Below are positions 49,651-57,663 of a stretch of 64,000 bases of DNA, one piece after another. Position 1 is the stretch's first letter; each line of letters starts with the position of its first letter. This DNA comes from Halorussus salinus (GTDB lineage: Archaea; Halobacteriota; Halobacteria; Halobacteriales; Haladaptataceae). Under the pieces are notes generated by a model. It saw nothing but the letters and a program-made list of their open reading frames with translations. It made no database searches and had not been told where the DNA came from. Both the position numbers and the translations under genes were made by a program. The stretch is from contig NZ_SBIS02000012.1 in assembly GCF_004765815.2 (NCBI RefSeq), forward strand, positions 62,001 through 126,000, written 5' to 3'.

Positions 49651-49790
49651 CGTATCGTTCCCGTTAGAGAACATGTGCGAACACAGGGTACATAAATCTT
49701 CACATCAATTGTTGTGTCGTTCCTCAACAATCGTTGTGCAAGACTAGACATATCGACGCCGGTAAAAATGAGCGATTGGTGGTCCTCATC

Positions 49791-50057
49791 ATGCGCAGAC
49801 CCGGCGATTGGATGCAACTCCCCACCGACGAGCGCATTCTGGAAACGCTCGAATCGTCGGGTCTGATTCTCTCCCCCGCCGTTATCGCCAAGAACATCGA
49901 CAGAAGCCGTCACGAAGTGAATCGGCGATTGACGGCTCTCGTGGACTACGGCCTTGTTGAGCGCGAAGAGAGAGGCTACTACATTATCAGCGAAACAGGC
50001 CAGCAGTATCTCGCGGGAGAGTTCGACGCGAGTACGCTCGACGAAGACGAGAAGTAG
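49791..50057 (+). CDS. PhiH1-type winged-helix repressor (module C side)
   Basis: 88 residues from MRRPGDWMQLPTDERILETL, the typical beginning of the phiH1 repressor family. RSRHEVNRRLTALVDYGLVE is the recognition helix, YYIISETGQQYLAGEFDAST the wing and tail. Divergent from module C. Followed by a nonsense copy of the small membrane protein at 50923. Upstream of it is A/T-rich promoter DNA (49690-49735). Confidence 0.8.
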   Translation: MRRPGDWMQLPTDERILETLESSGLILSPAVIAKNIDRSRHEVNRRLTALVDYGLVEREERGYYIISETGQQYLAGEFDASTLDEDEK

Positions 50058-50061
50058 CCTG

Positions 50062-50169
50062 ATGTCCAGCACGTCCGTCCATCGGTGAACTCGACTGTTA
50101 CTCGTGTTTTTGATCGGCTTTGTCGCCGCGAGCGTCGAGTTCGTTATCTGGGTGACCTCGCTGGTGTAG
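50062..50169 (+). pseudogene. Nonsense copy of the small membrane protein
   Basis: Same length (108 bases) and frame as the gene at 50923. It reads MSSTSVHR, TGA, TRLLLVFLIGFVAASVEFVI and ends at the same TSLV-TAG. The ninth codon TGG has become TGA. Confidence 0.75.
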
Positions 50170-50189
50170 CGCGCTCGCTTGACCGCCGT

Positions 50190-50330
50190 GTACTCGCGTT
50201 CAAAACGAGATTTGATGCCGAGACCCCTCGGCGAGTTCTCACTGTCACGTTCGAGCGCCCGGACCGCGTAGAGGAGATCACGCTCGAACGCTCGAAGATT
50301 CTCGACCGACACGGAAGTGTCGGCGCTCAT
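50190..50330 (-). pseudogene. N-terminal stub of a fourth PadR-like gene
   Basis: MSADTSVSVENLRAFERDLL, then YAVRALERDSENSPRGLGIK and SRFEREY matches the first 47 residues of the module PadR-like proteins, then homology ends abruptly at the membrane-protein pseudogene. The frame stays open for 240 more codons, but that part is antisense to the repressor gene and not real. Confidence 0.75.
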
Positions 50331-50349
50331 CGCTGGACACCTCGCGTCG

Positions 50350-50475
50350 TGTGGGCGATTGCTAGACTATCCGCTGGTCGTGCGGGACATTCAAGTCCCG
50401 TCTGAGTATAGGCGAACATGCGGTTCGTTTCTCCTAACGACCGCATGGTGGGCGCGTGGGCCAACACGCGTCCAT
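50350..50475 (-). promoter_or_regulatory. Nested inverted repeats, control region of the fourth module
   Basis: CGGGAC...GTCCCG (50383-50400), CATGCGGT...ACCGCATG (50418-50447) and GGGCGCGTG...CACGCGTCC (50450-50473), in the same order as in the other three regions. The divergent repressor gene at 50631 is intact although the module is reduced to a stub. Confidence 0.6.
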
Positions 50476-50630
50476 TTCTGCTGGACGAATCACCCACCAG
50501 CGGCCGTTGGTATAGGTTTGCTAATCATGGATACATAAATGTAACCCTATACAGACTCAATCTAAGTCCATATAGGCTATACTTATCACTAGTCGGAGAT
50601 ATTAAACGCGCGCATATAAAATTCCGGGAC

Positions 50631-50918
50631 ATGCGACCTCGCCCCTCGTGGGCTGGCAAATATGACGACCCAATCTTGGAGTTCCTAGCCGATACTAATG
50701 CCGCCCTCCCTCCTGCAGTCGTGGCATTCAATCTTGAATGGCAGAACATCGTTTCGCCCGCCTACTCAACAGTAAAGAGACGAATGCGCAAACTCACAAC
50801 TCACGGCCTCCTCGAAAAAGTTGACCAAGAAGCCGGATACTATGCTATCACCGACAAGGGCCGAGCGTATCTCGCAGGCGATCTTGACGCCGAAGCACTG
50901 GAAAACGACGAGGAGTAG
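50631..50918 (+). CDS. PhiH1-type winged-helix repressor (fourth module)
   Basis: 95 residues from MRPRPSWAGKYDDPILEFLA; earlier ATG codons in frame lie in A/T-rich non-coding DNA. YSTVKRRMRKLTTHGLLEKV is the recognition helix, YYAITDKGRAYLAGDLDAEA the tail. It is followed 4 bases later by a small membrane protein gene, so the two form a unit. Its operator side faces the PadR stub. Confidence 0.8.
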   Translation: MRPRPSWAGKYDDPILEFLADTNAALPPAVVAFNLEWQNIVSPAYSTVKRRMRKLTTHGLLEKVDQEAGYYAITDKGRAYLAGDLDAEALENDEE

Positions 50919-50922
50919 TGTG

Positions 50923-51030
50923 ATGAGTGGTTCGTCAGTCCATCGTTGGATGCGACTGTTGCTCGTGTTTCTCGTCGGGTTCGTTGCCGCGAGCGTCGGG
51001 TTCGTTATCTGGATGACCTCGCTGGTGTAG
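50923..51030 (+). CDS. Small single-span membrane protein
   Basis: 35 residues, MSGSSVHRWMRLLLVFLVGF then VAASVGFVIWMTSLV. One membrane helix from residue 10 onward and a short basic N-terminus. It is coupled to the repressor upstream. Small hydrophobic proteins under repressor control can be toxins or phage-type membrane proteins; nothing here proves it. A nonsense copy is at 50062. Confidence 0.6.
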   Translation: MSGSSVHRWMRLLLVFLVGFVAASVGFVIWMTSLV

Positions 51031-51101
51031 CGCAACCTCCTCGGTCATCGTATGAGGTCGTGACATGCGGCCACGGACGGCGAGGGCGTCCGCCAGCCTC
51101 A

Positions 51102-52160
51102 GATTCAATTCCGTTGTGGGTTTTCTGGCTTCTACGACACGGCAGAGTTGGACCCAAACCACGCGACGAGCGATGTTTCAATCCCGATGTGGGTTTTCTG
51201 GGTTCTGCGACAGCGCGGTGAACGTGCTGGCGGCCAAACCGAGTATCGAGTTTCAATCCCGTCGTGGGTTTTCTGGGTTCTGCGACCCGGGAGTTGCGCG
51301 CAAGTCAACCTCGGCACCACGTTTCAATCCCGTCGTGGGTTTTCTGGGTTCTGCGACCTCACCGACCATCCGTCAATCAGTTCGGGCCTCGAAACGTTTC
51401 AATCCCGTCGTGGGTTTTCTGGGTTCTGCGACCCCGCGCTATCCCGCCCCGCCGAGAACGGTCGCCCCGTTTCAATCCCGTCGTGGGTTTTCTGGGTTCT
51501 GCGACTCCGCGTCGTCTACCTCCTCGCGGTCCCGCAACAGTGTTTCAATCCCGTCGTGGGTTTTCTGGGTTCTGCGACATGGCGCGACCTCACCGCCGGG
51601 CGGCGAAACGTCCTGTTTCAATCCCGTCGTGGGTTTTCTGGGTTCTGCGACGCCTCCCGAGTGGTCGGCAGTCTCGTCGTCCGATTGTTTCAATCCCGTC
51701 GTGGGTTTTCTGGGTTCTGCGACCCGTGCTGCCCAGCAGGACGGCTACCTGCGGAAAGGGTTTCAATCCCGTCGTGGGTTTTCTGGGTTCTGCGACTCGC
51801 TCGTCACCTTCTCGATTTCCATCTCGGCGTACGGTTTCAATCCCGTCGTGGGTTTTCTGGGTTCTGCGACAGAACTCCACAGTTGATGTCGAGGTTCTCC
51901 TCGAGCCGTTTCAATCCCGTCGTGGGTTTTCTGGGTTCTGCGACCGACCGCCCGGACGACCCACAGGAGCGTGTCGCCGTTTCAATCCCGTCGTGGGTTT
52001 TCTGGGTTCTGCGACCGGACGGTGCCCTCAACGATTTCGCGGTCCGGGTCGTTTCAATCCCGTCGTGGGTTTTCTGGGTTCTGCGACAGGTAAAAACACA
52101 GGTGATGCTCAGACTCCGAGAAAGTTTCAATCCCGTCGTGGGTTTTCTGGGTTCTGCGAC
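51102..52160 (-). CRISPR. CRISPR array 1: 15 repeats, 14 spacers
   Basis: 37-base repeats spaced by 34-38 bases. On the minus strand a repeat begins GTCGCAGAACCCAG and ends GGGATTGAAAC. The leader is on the right (52161-52275), so transcription runs to the left. Consistent with that, the leftmost repeat (51102-51138) is degenerate and the next (51177-51213) carries a change. The repeat differs from array 2 by one base (GTCGCAG against GTCACAG). Long open frames across the array are repeat artefacts. Confidence 0.98.
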
Positions 52161-52275
52161 AGGGGGTGAATATCGGGCCACAGGCCTCATAATGCTTTCT
52201 CTTGTCGCGAAACAGTGGCTGTGTTTCGTGGACCCCTGCTGTACGGACACTTAATAAAGGTCCACGAAGATGACC
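52161..52275 (-). promoter_or_regulatory. Leader of CRISPR array 1
   Basis: Holds TTCGTGGACC (52225-52234) and GGTCCACGAA (52259-52268), a perfect 10-base inverted repeat around 24 bases. The repeat-proximal end reads TTCACCCCCT on the minus strand. The same elements occur in the leader of array 2, in mirror orientation. Confidence 0.8.
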
Positions 52276-52548
52276 TTAGACGACGTTCGATTGTTCGTCA
52301 GGTGGCTCGGATCCAAGGTCAGTCGTTTCGTCTATACATGCCGAACACAGTCGATAGATGCGAATACGGTCGCCGTCACTCGGTTCAAGATGTCCTTCGA
52401 GTTCGTCCTCTAATTCGACTCGCTCGGCCTTCGAGACGTCAACCTCGAAGACGCTATACTGTTGCCACGCGCCGTAGCGTTGAAGCGTGCGATAGACACG
52501 ACGGCGGTTCGCGTCCGAGGAGATGTCGTACGCAATTGCGAGTCGCAT
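52276..52548 (-). CDS. cas2: CRISPR adaptation endonuclease Cas2
   Basis: 90 residues, MRLAIAYDISSDANRRRVYR, the usual ferredoxin-fold start with the conserved Asp in YDIS, then QYSVFEVDVSKAE and RIRIYRLCSAC. Cas2 bridges two Cas1 dimers in spacer integration. Start and cas1 stop share one base (TGATG). Last gene of the cas operon, next to the leader of array 1. Confidence 0.95.
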   Translation of the reverse strand: MRLAIAYDISSDANRRRVYRTLQRYGAWQQYSVFEVDVSKAERVELEDELEGHLEPSDGDRIRIYRLCSACIDETTDLGSEPPDEQSNVV

Positions 52549-53543
52549 CAGTGTGTGACCTCCAGTGCGTGGTAGTCGTCGAGTTCACCGGTGATTGCTT
52601 TCCGAAGGAGAATTGCTTGCTGGCGGACTGCCTTTCGACGCGTCACCTCGTACTCGAAGTAGGGATGGGTCAGCTTCTCGGTCATGTACTCGTCGAACTT
52701 CGAGAGGTACGTCTGAAACGAGTCGTCTTGGAGGTGATTGTCCTGCGTGAACTCGTCGTGGGTGATCGTACCCCGGTTGACGAGTCGCGTGACGAACGAA
52801 TCACAAAATAGCGGCCGGAACTCCTCTTGGAGGTCAAGTGCTAGCGACGGTCGCCCGTGACGGTCTGCGTGTAGGACACCGAGGAAGGGGTCGAGATTGT
52901 ACTGTCGAAGCGCGCTCAACACTTCGTTTTTCATCATCACGTACGTGAGCGAGAGCAACGAATTGATGTGGTCTTCTGGTGGTCGTTTCGTCCGAGTCTC
53001 GAACGTCCAGCCGTCGACGAGTGCTTCGTCGAGTAACCCGAAGTACCGCTCCGCGGCCTCTCCTTCTGCACCACGGAGTTCGTCTTTCGAGTCTGCTTCC
53101 GACGCACGAAGGCGTAAATCTTCGAGGAGTTCCGTTCCGGTTACGCCTTTGCGCCCGAGGAGCGTTCGAGCATTTCGAATCTTCGCCGCGATCATCGCCC
53201 GTGCGATAGCTAGCTCCTCTTCGTCCGTGAGTGCGTACTGGGCGCGGCGGACCGCCGCGATGGTGTTTTTCTCGGGGACGAAACTGCCTCGGTACTGGCC
53301 TCGCTCAGTGAAGTAATTCAGAACGATACCGTGTTCGTTCGCGCGACGAACGAACGGTGTCGAGAAGTTCACACCGCCGAACACGTTGAGGGTGTCGAGT
53401 TTTTCTGCCGGGAACGATGCCAGCTCGCCGTCGTCTCCATCGACATCGTATACGGTTATCCGGCCTTGGTCGGTTCGCACCTGCGTTCCCTGCGTCGTGA
53501 CGTACACGACCGAATCGTCAAACAGTCCTTCGCTCGCTTTCAT
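52548..53543 (-). CDS. cas1: CRISPR integrase Cas1
   Basis: 331 residues from MKASEGLFDDSVVYVTTQGT. The start is chosen because it overlaps the cas4 stop by ATGA; a frame open upstream runs inside cas4. ALTDEEELAIARAMIAAKIR and LLSLTYVMMKNEVLSALRQY are typical, as is FLGVLHADRHGRPSLALDLQ with metal-binding His and Asp residues near the C-terminal third. It cuts and joins new spacers at the leader end. Confidence 0.95.
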   Translation of the reverse strand: MKASEGLFDDSVVYVTTQGTQVRTDQGRITVYDVDGDDGELASFPAEKLDTLNVFGGVNFSTPFVRRANEHGIVLNYFTERGQYRGSFVPEKNTIAAVRRAQYALTDEEELAIARAMIAAKIRNARTLLGRKGVTGTELLEDLRLRASEADSKDELRGAEGEAAERYFGLLDEALVDGWTFETRTKRPPEDHINSLLSLTYVMMKNEVLSALRQYNLDPFLGVLHADRHGRPSLALDLQEEFRPLFCDSFVTRLVNRGTITHDEFTQDNHLQDDSFQTYLSKFDEYMTEKLTHPYFEYEVTRRKAVRQQAILLRKAITGELDDYHALEVTH

Positions 53544-54133
53544 AATTCGTCCTCCCAGCCAGTTCCGGCGACTCGCTCGGGTTCGAGTTTCGCAGTCTCG
53601 GCGGGCATGCAGTACTCGCGCACCGAACATGCTTCGCACTTGGTCGGATTATCGGTGAACGGTGGCACCGAATCAAGGCTCATCGACTGAATCGCTTCGA
53701 CCGTCTCACGGACCGCTTCTCGGTGGTCCTCGGTTATTGGAACATGCATGCGTTGGTCAGTTTCGTACAGATAAATCGCTCCTTCTCGCACCTGTTCCTC
53801 GATGTGTTCTTCGAGTAACATGCAGTAGCCTGCCAGCTGAAGTTCGTCGCTTTTGTAGTAGTCCCCGCTCTCGGCTCGCTTTCGTTCGACGGGAACTGTT
53901 CGAGCGCCTTCGAGGTCGAGGACGTCGATCTTCCCTTTCAGGCCGTGCGTTTCGGATTCAAGATAGAGTTCGTTTAACCAGTCGCCACGCGACGACTGGT
54001 TTTCGTGAGTGGTCTTTCCCTCAACGCGCTCGTAGCTTCGACCTTGCGTGTCGTAGAAATGCAAATACCAGTATCGCCGCGGACAATACGCGTACTGATT
54101 CAGGTCGGAGACGTTGACGAGTTCGTCGGTCAT
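53540..54133 (-). CDS. cas4: CRISPR adaptation nuclease Cas4
   Basis: 197 residues. An N-terminal Cys in QYAYCPRRYWYL and three at the end (KCEACSVREYC) bind an iron-sulfur cluster. GLKGKIDVLDLEG, VPVERKRAESGDYYKSDELQ form the RecB-type D...ExK nuclease core with the QxxxY motif. Cas4 trims prespacers and selects the PAM end. 4-base overlaps with both cas3' and cas1. Confidence 0.95.
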   Translation of the reverse strand: MTDELVNVSDLNQYAYCPRRYWYLHFYDTQGRSYERVEGKTTHENQSSRGDWLNELYLESETHGLKGKIDVLDLEGARTVPVERKRAESGDYYKSDELQLAGYCMLLEEHIEEQVREGAIYLYETDQRMHVPITEDHREAVRETVEAIQSMSLDSVPPFTDNPTKCEACSVREYCMPAETAKLEPERVAGTGWEDEL

Positions 54134-56022
54134 ACCTGACGGCGTTCGACGTCGATAGTCGGCGGGCCGGACCCCTCGTCGTCGACTGTAATCTCGTGGG
54201 TTGTCGTGGTGAGCGTCTCGGGAACGATTGCGTCGGTAATCCGAACGATGTCGAAGAACCGATGCAGGAGCTTTGGAGAGACGTCGAGCTTGTCCCGCTG
54301 TTCGACCCGGTCGATTTCTCGGTGAATCTTCTCCTGTAGCGTCGCCTCAATCTCCGATGTCGGTTCGTGATAGGGCGTCGGCTCCGTCTCGTAGCCCGGC
54401 AGCCGGGCAGTCACCACAGCAGGCGACGCCTCGTCTCTCGGCTCAACTGCGAGTACGTTCCCTTCACGGACCTGTTCGATGTCGTAATACCGCAACGTTC
54501 GACTGATATCGTACGTCGTCACCCCGACCCGGTCGCCACGCGGATACTCGATCTGTGCGTTGAGTGACCGACCACGGAGACCACGAAATGCCTTGAAACA
54601 CTGTTCGGTGAAGTTGAGAAGTTTCGCTTCGGGACTTGACCGCTGATAGCCGCCGAGCGAACCGACATCTTCGAGTTCGCGCTGCACATCGTCGATGAAT
54701 CCTCGCCAGCGACCGTACTGTTCTACGTCCGTGGCAAGGTCGGCGTAAATTTCGGGATTGAATCCACTGTATCTGTCTTCCCGGACTGCGATTCCGTAAG
54801 CACCGCGAAACCCAACGAGGTCGGCGAGCGCAGTCTGCGACGTGTCTTCGTCCTGCAATCCCTCGTACACTTGTTTTACGAAAGTAGGGAAATCAACATC
54901 GTCACCCCACGGTCCCTGACCGAGTCCGTACACATGGACCGACGCTTCGGAGACTCGGCCAGCCCGACCGAACCGCTGAACGAACGCGCTCGGTCGTGTC
55001 GGATTCTCCATCACCAGCGTCGTCACGTCGTAGTCCAGTCCGACTTCACCCTTACTCGTCGTATTCAAGATGTAGAAGGTCTCATCGTCGAGGTCAACCT
55101 CCTCGTCGTTCGTGTCGAAACCGTTGTCTTTCTCGGCGTGTTCGAAGACGTCCGGATACTCTCTTGCGAGAAAGTCGTGGAAATCGTTGCTATCCTTCGC
55201 ACTGTTGAACGTCAAGACGACTTGCGGTTCGTCATACGCTGCAACTGAGTCGAGTTCTGCCTGTAGTAGTTCCGCGACTGCCTCGCGATCATCTACGATC
55301 CGCCGGTCTTCGTGGCGGGTAACGTCGATAGACTGTCGGAACTGGTCGCCCGACTCGACGTATTCGGCTTCGATATCGTGAACGTCAAGCCGGAGTTGCG
55401 TCCGAACGAACTCCACGAAGTCCTCGTCCGGCGTCGCAGAAGCGAGTAAAACCTTCGGGCTTGCACTCCGCTCCGCGATGATCTTCGTCTGAAGGAGGAG
55501 ACCGCCTGCGGCGAGTGGGTCGTAGAAGTGGAACTCGTCGTAGACGATGGCGTTGAATCCGTTGAAAAATTCTATTGCGTGGTCACCACGATAGAGGTCT
55601 TGGATTGTCGCCTGCAGGATGTCCGGGTTAGTAAGAACGACTTCGTGGTCGTTCACGTACGTGTTCAGATACGCCAAGAGATTCTCGGTCCGTTCGTGGC
55701 CGTGTCCGTCGAGCGTTGTGCCGTTTAATACAGCCGCGTTGACGCCCGCTGTATCGAACCGGTCGCGTTGCTGTCGCAGGAGTGCGTTCGTTGGATACAC
55801 TAACAGCGTCAGGTCTTCTGTCTCGATGAGTTCGTGGAACGTGGCGGTCTTTCCGGCTCCGGTAGGGGCACGGAGTGCAGCGACCGGTGCCTCGCCTTCG
55901 TGAACCCACTCGACAACGCGATTCTGGAACGCGCGCGCATGGTCGAAATCGCCGTCAGCCAAGCCGTATTTCGGAGATTCCGTCGCCAGCGACGCACCAG
56001 AAACAGTGAATTGGTCCATCAA
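54130..56022 (-). CDS. cas3': Cas3' helicase without HD domain (type I-D)
   Basis: 630 residues. Walker A is ALRAPTGAGKTATFH (near residue 50), the DExH box AIVYDEFHFYD, SAT in LLASATPDE, and motif VI PSAFVQRFGRAGRVS. There is no HD nuclease domain at either end. In type I-D the HD is carried by Cas10d, and here Cas10d does have it. The helicase unwinds target DNA for degradation. The start overlaps the csc1 stop (ATGATG). Confidence 0.9.
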   Translation of the reverse strand: MMDQFTVSGASLATESPKYGLADGDFDHARAFQNRVVEWVHEGEAPVAALRAPTGAGKTATFHELIETEDLTLLVYPTNALLRQQRDRFDTAGVNAAVLNGTTLDGHGHERTENLLAYLNTYVNDHEVVLTNPDILQATIQDLYRGDHAIEFFNGFNAIVYDEFHFYDPLAAGGLLLQTKIIAERSASPKVLLASATPDEDFVEFVRTQLRLDVHDIEAEYVESGDQFRQSIDVTRHEDRRIVDDREAVAELLQAELDSVAAYDEPQVVLTFNSAKDSNDFHDFLAREYPDVFEHAEKDNGFDTNDEEVDLDDETFYILNTTSKGEVGLDYDVTTLVMENPTRPSAFVQRFGRAGRVSEASVHVYGLGQGPWGDDVDFPTFVKQVYEGLQDEDTSQTALADLVGFRGAYGIAVREDRYSGFNPEIYADLATDVEQYGRWRGFIDDVQRELEDVGSLGGYQRSSPEAKLLNFTEQCFKAFRGLRGRSLNAQIEYPRGDRVGVTTYDISRTLRYYDIEQVREGNVLAVEPRDEASPAVVTARLPGYETEPTPYHEPTSEIEATLQEKIHREIDRVEQRDKLDVSPKLLHRFFDIVRITDAIVPETLTTTTHEITVDDEGSGPPTIDVERRQV

Positions 56023-56720
56023 ACGACCTCCGGAACGAGATGCTCGCTCACGAATTGAGGATCTACGCCGACGAAATGCTGGAGTCGTGGATCGTTTCCG
56101 CGACGGAACGACTCACTCTCCTCCATCAGTCGAGTGAGTGTCGTGTCGTCGACCTCGTACACCTCCGAGAGGAGGTACTTGTTCAGGACGATGGTATCCT
56201 GTTGGCACCGTCGTGCCCGGAACTCGCCTGTCTGTTTGATTCCCATTCGGAAGAACGGACGTTCCGGGATATTCTGTTCACTCCAGATCGTGAACTCGAA
56301 CGTCGAGCCGGGAGCGATACCGATGTAGTTCCGAATCGTTTGGTAGGCCGCTCCGGAGTCTTCGAGAATCGACGGGACGGACTTGTCACCGGTGATCTGT
56401 CCTGCGAGGTCCGAGTCGTTCGTCGTGAAGTTCCGTTCGGACCGATAGTCGGTACTCCGAAAGGTTCGCTCGTCGGTTTCGACGGCAATCGGCCGCATGT
56501 CCGAGACGAAAAACGGCGCGTCCGCTAAGTGCGAGTAGTCCGGACTCGTCGCCTGCTCGCCGAACTCGGCGTACCGTTTCTCCATGTCGAAGTAACGGTA
56601 GCCGATGGCGTGCATGAGCGCCGTCGCGGACAGCGTCGGCTGTGTCCGAATCGCACGCCCCTCTGAGCTAGAGTAGAAGAGGGGTGTGTACAGCGTCGCC
56701 TCGAACGTCCGTTCAATCAT
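56019..56720 (-). CDS. csc1: Csc1 (Cas5-type subunit of type I-D Cascade)
   Basis: 233 residues. FEATLYTPLFYSSSEGRAIR, TQPTLSATALMHAIGY at the N-terminus and YQTIRNYIGIAPGSTFEFTI in the middle are the RAMP-fold pattern of Csc1. It caps the 5' handle end of the crRNA. It overlaps csc2 by 8 bases and cas3' by 4. Confidence 0.85.
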   Translation of the reverse strand: MIERTFEATLYTPLFYSSSEGRAIRTQPTLSATALMHAIGYRYFDMEKRYAEFGEQATSPDYSHLADAPFFVSDMRPIAVETDERTFRSTDYRSERNFTTNDSDLAGQITGDKSVPSILEDSGAAYQTIRNYIGIAPGSTFEFTIWSEQNIPERPFFRMGIKQTGEFRARRCQQDTIVLNKYLLSEVYEVDDTTLTRLMEESESFRRGNDPRLQHFVGVDPQFVSEHLVPEVV

Positions 56721-57663
56721 CGTCGAGGTTGAAGCTCTCCCGTGCGTCGTCCATCAACTCGGTGAACTCCGCTCGAAGCGTCTCGTCGGCGTCGTCCGTC
56801 TCGCGGGCGGCAACGGCCTGTAGCTCCTCAAACCACTCCGGCGGTTCCTCACCGGCTTCGAAGTGACCGTACACGTCCCAGTCTGCCCGCCGGACTTCCT
56901 CGATGTAGTCGCTGAGACTCTCCGTGAGGCCACGGTCCTCCTTGCGGTACTCCAAGAGGAGTTCGCCGGTCGAGAGGGATGTGTCGTGGTCGCCGAGGAT
57001 GACGCCCAAAATCTCGTTGCGGACGTTCCGTCCAGTTCGAGTCTCACGAGCGCCGTACTTTCCGGTGTTGAGGATGTTGTGGAGGACGTACAGCAACATC
57101 GGTCCGGTCGCCGCCTCCAGTGTGACGAAATGAAGGAGGTCGTTGCCCGGTTGGACTTTCACGAAGTCGAACAGGGCTTGGGACTGGTCGCCTTCGTCGT
57201 CCTGCATGGTCCCTGTCTCGTAGACCGCGTTTCGCGTTTCCTTGTTCATCAGGTCGTACTCGTCAGTCGTGTAGGTGTACCCTTCCACGACGCGGGACTT
57301 GATAGCGAAATCTTGATCGCCAGTTCCAGCCAGTCCGTAGGTGAGCGTCCCGACGTTCAGCGCCGTGTCGAGTTCGTTCGGCTCGTTGTACGTGTACTCG
57401 TCGTCAATGAGCGACCCGTCGTCGTCGAGTCGCCGGAGCAAGTCGAGTCCGGTGAGCCGTTCCTTGCTGGTGAACTTCTCGCCGTTCACCTGTGCGTGGA
57501 GTTTGTCACCGAACTCTTGGGTCTCAGCACGGTCGTGGTTCGAGTTCCGGAACAGCGTCGGTTCCGTGATGTCTCGCTTCACCACGAGCGTGACGGTCGG
57601 CTTTCGCGTTCGGTAGATGCTGTGCGATTCGACGAGTCCTTTATCGGGGTAATTGAGTGTCAT
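56713..57663 (-). CDS. csc2: Csc2 (Cas7-type backbone subunit of type I-D)
   Basis: 316 residues. DLLHFVTLEAATGPMLLYVL, HNILNTGKYGARETRTGRNV and RNEILGVILGDHDTSLSTGE are the Csc2 signature. Multiple copies coat the crRNA spacer. Start in an ATGA overlap with cas10d. Confidence 0.9.
   Translation of the reverse strand: MTLNYPDKGLVESHSIYRTRKPTVTLVVKRDITEPTLFRNSNHDRAETQEFGDKLHAQVNGEKFTSKERLTGLDLLRRLDDDGSLIDDEYTYNEPNELDTALNVGTLTYGLAGTGDQDFAIKSRVVEGYTYTTDEYDLMNKETRNAVYETGTMQDDEGDQSQALFDFVKVQPGNDLLHFVTLEAATGPMLLYVLHNILNTGKYGARETRTGRNVRNEILGVILGDHDTSLSTGELLLEYRKEDRGLTESLSDYIEEVRRADWDVYGHFEAGEEPPEWFEELQAVAARETDDADETLRAEFTELMDDARESFNLDDD

Noticed and set aside
49458-50330. A 290-codon frame beginning like a PadR protein
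   Set aside because: Only the first 47 codons match the family. The rest is antisense to the repressor gene at 49791 and to the small membrane pseudogene.
51148-52254. Long open frames running through CRISPR array 1, and similar ones through array 2
   Set aside because: Their proteins consist of the repeat translated over and over (VGFLGSAT, TQKTHDGIET); no start signals and no gene-like features.
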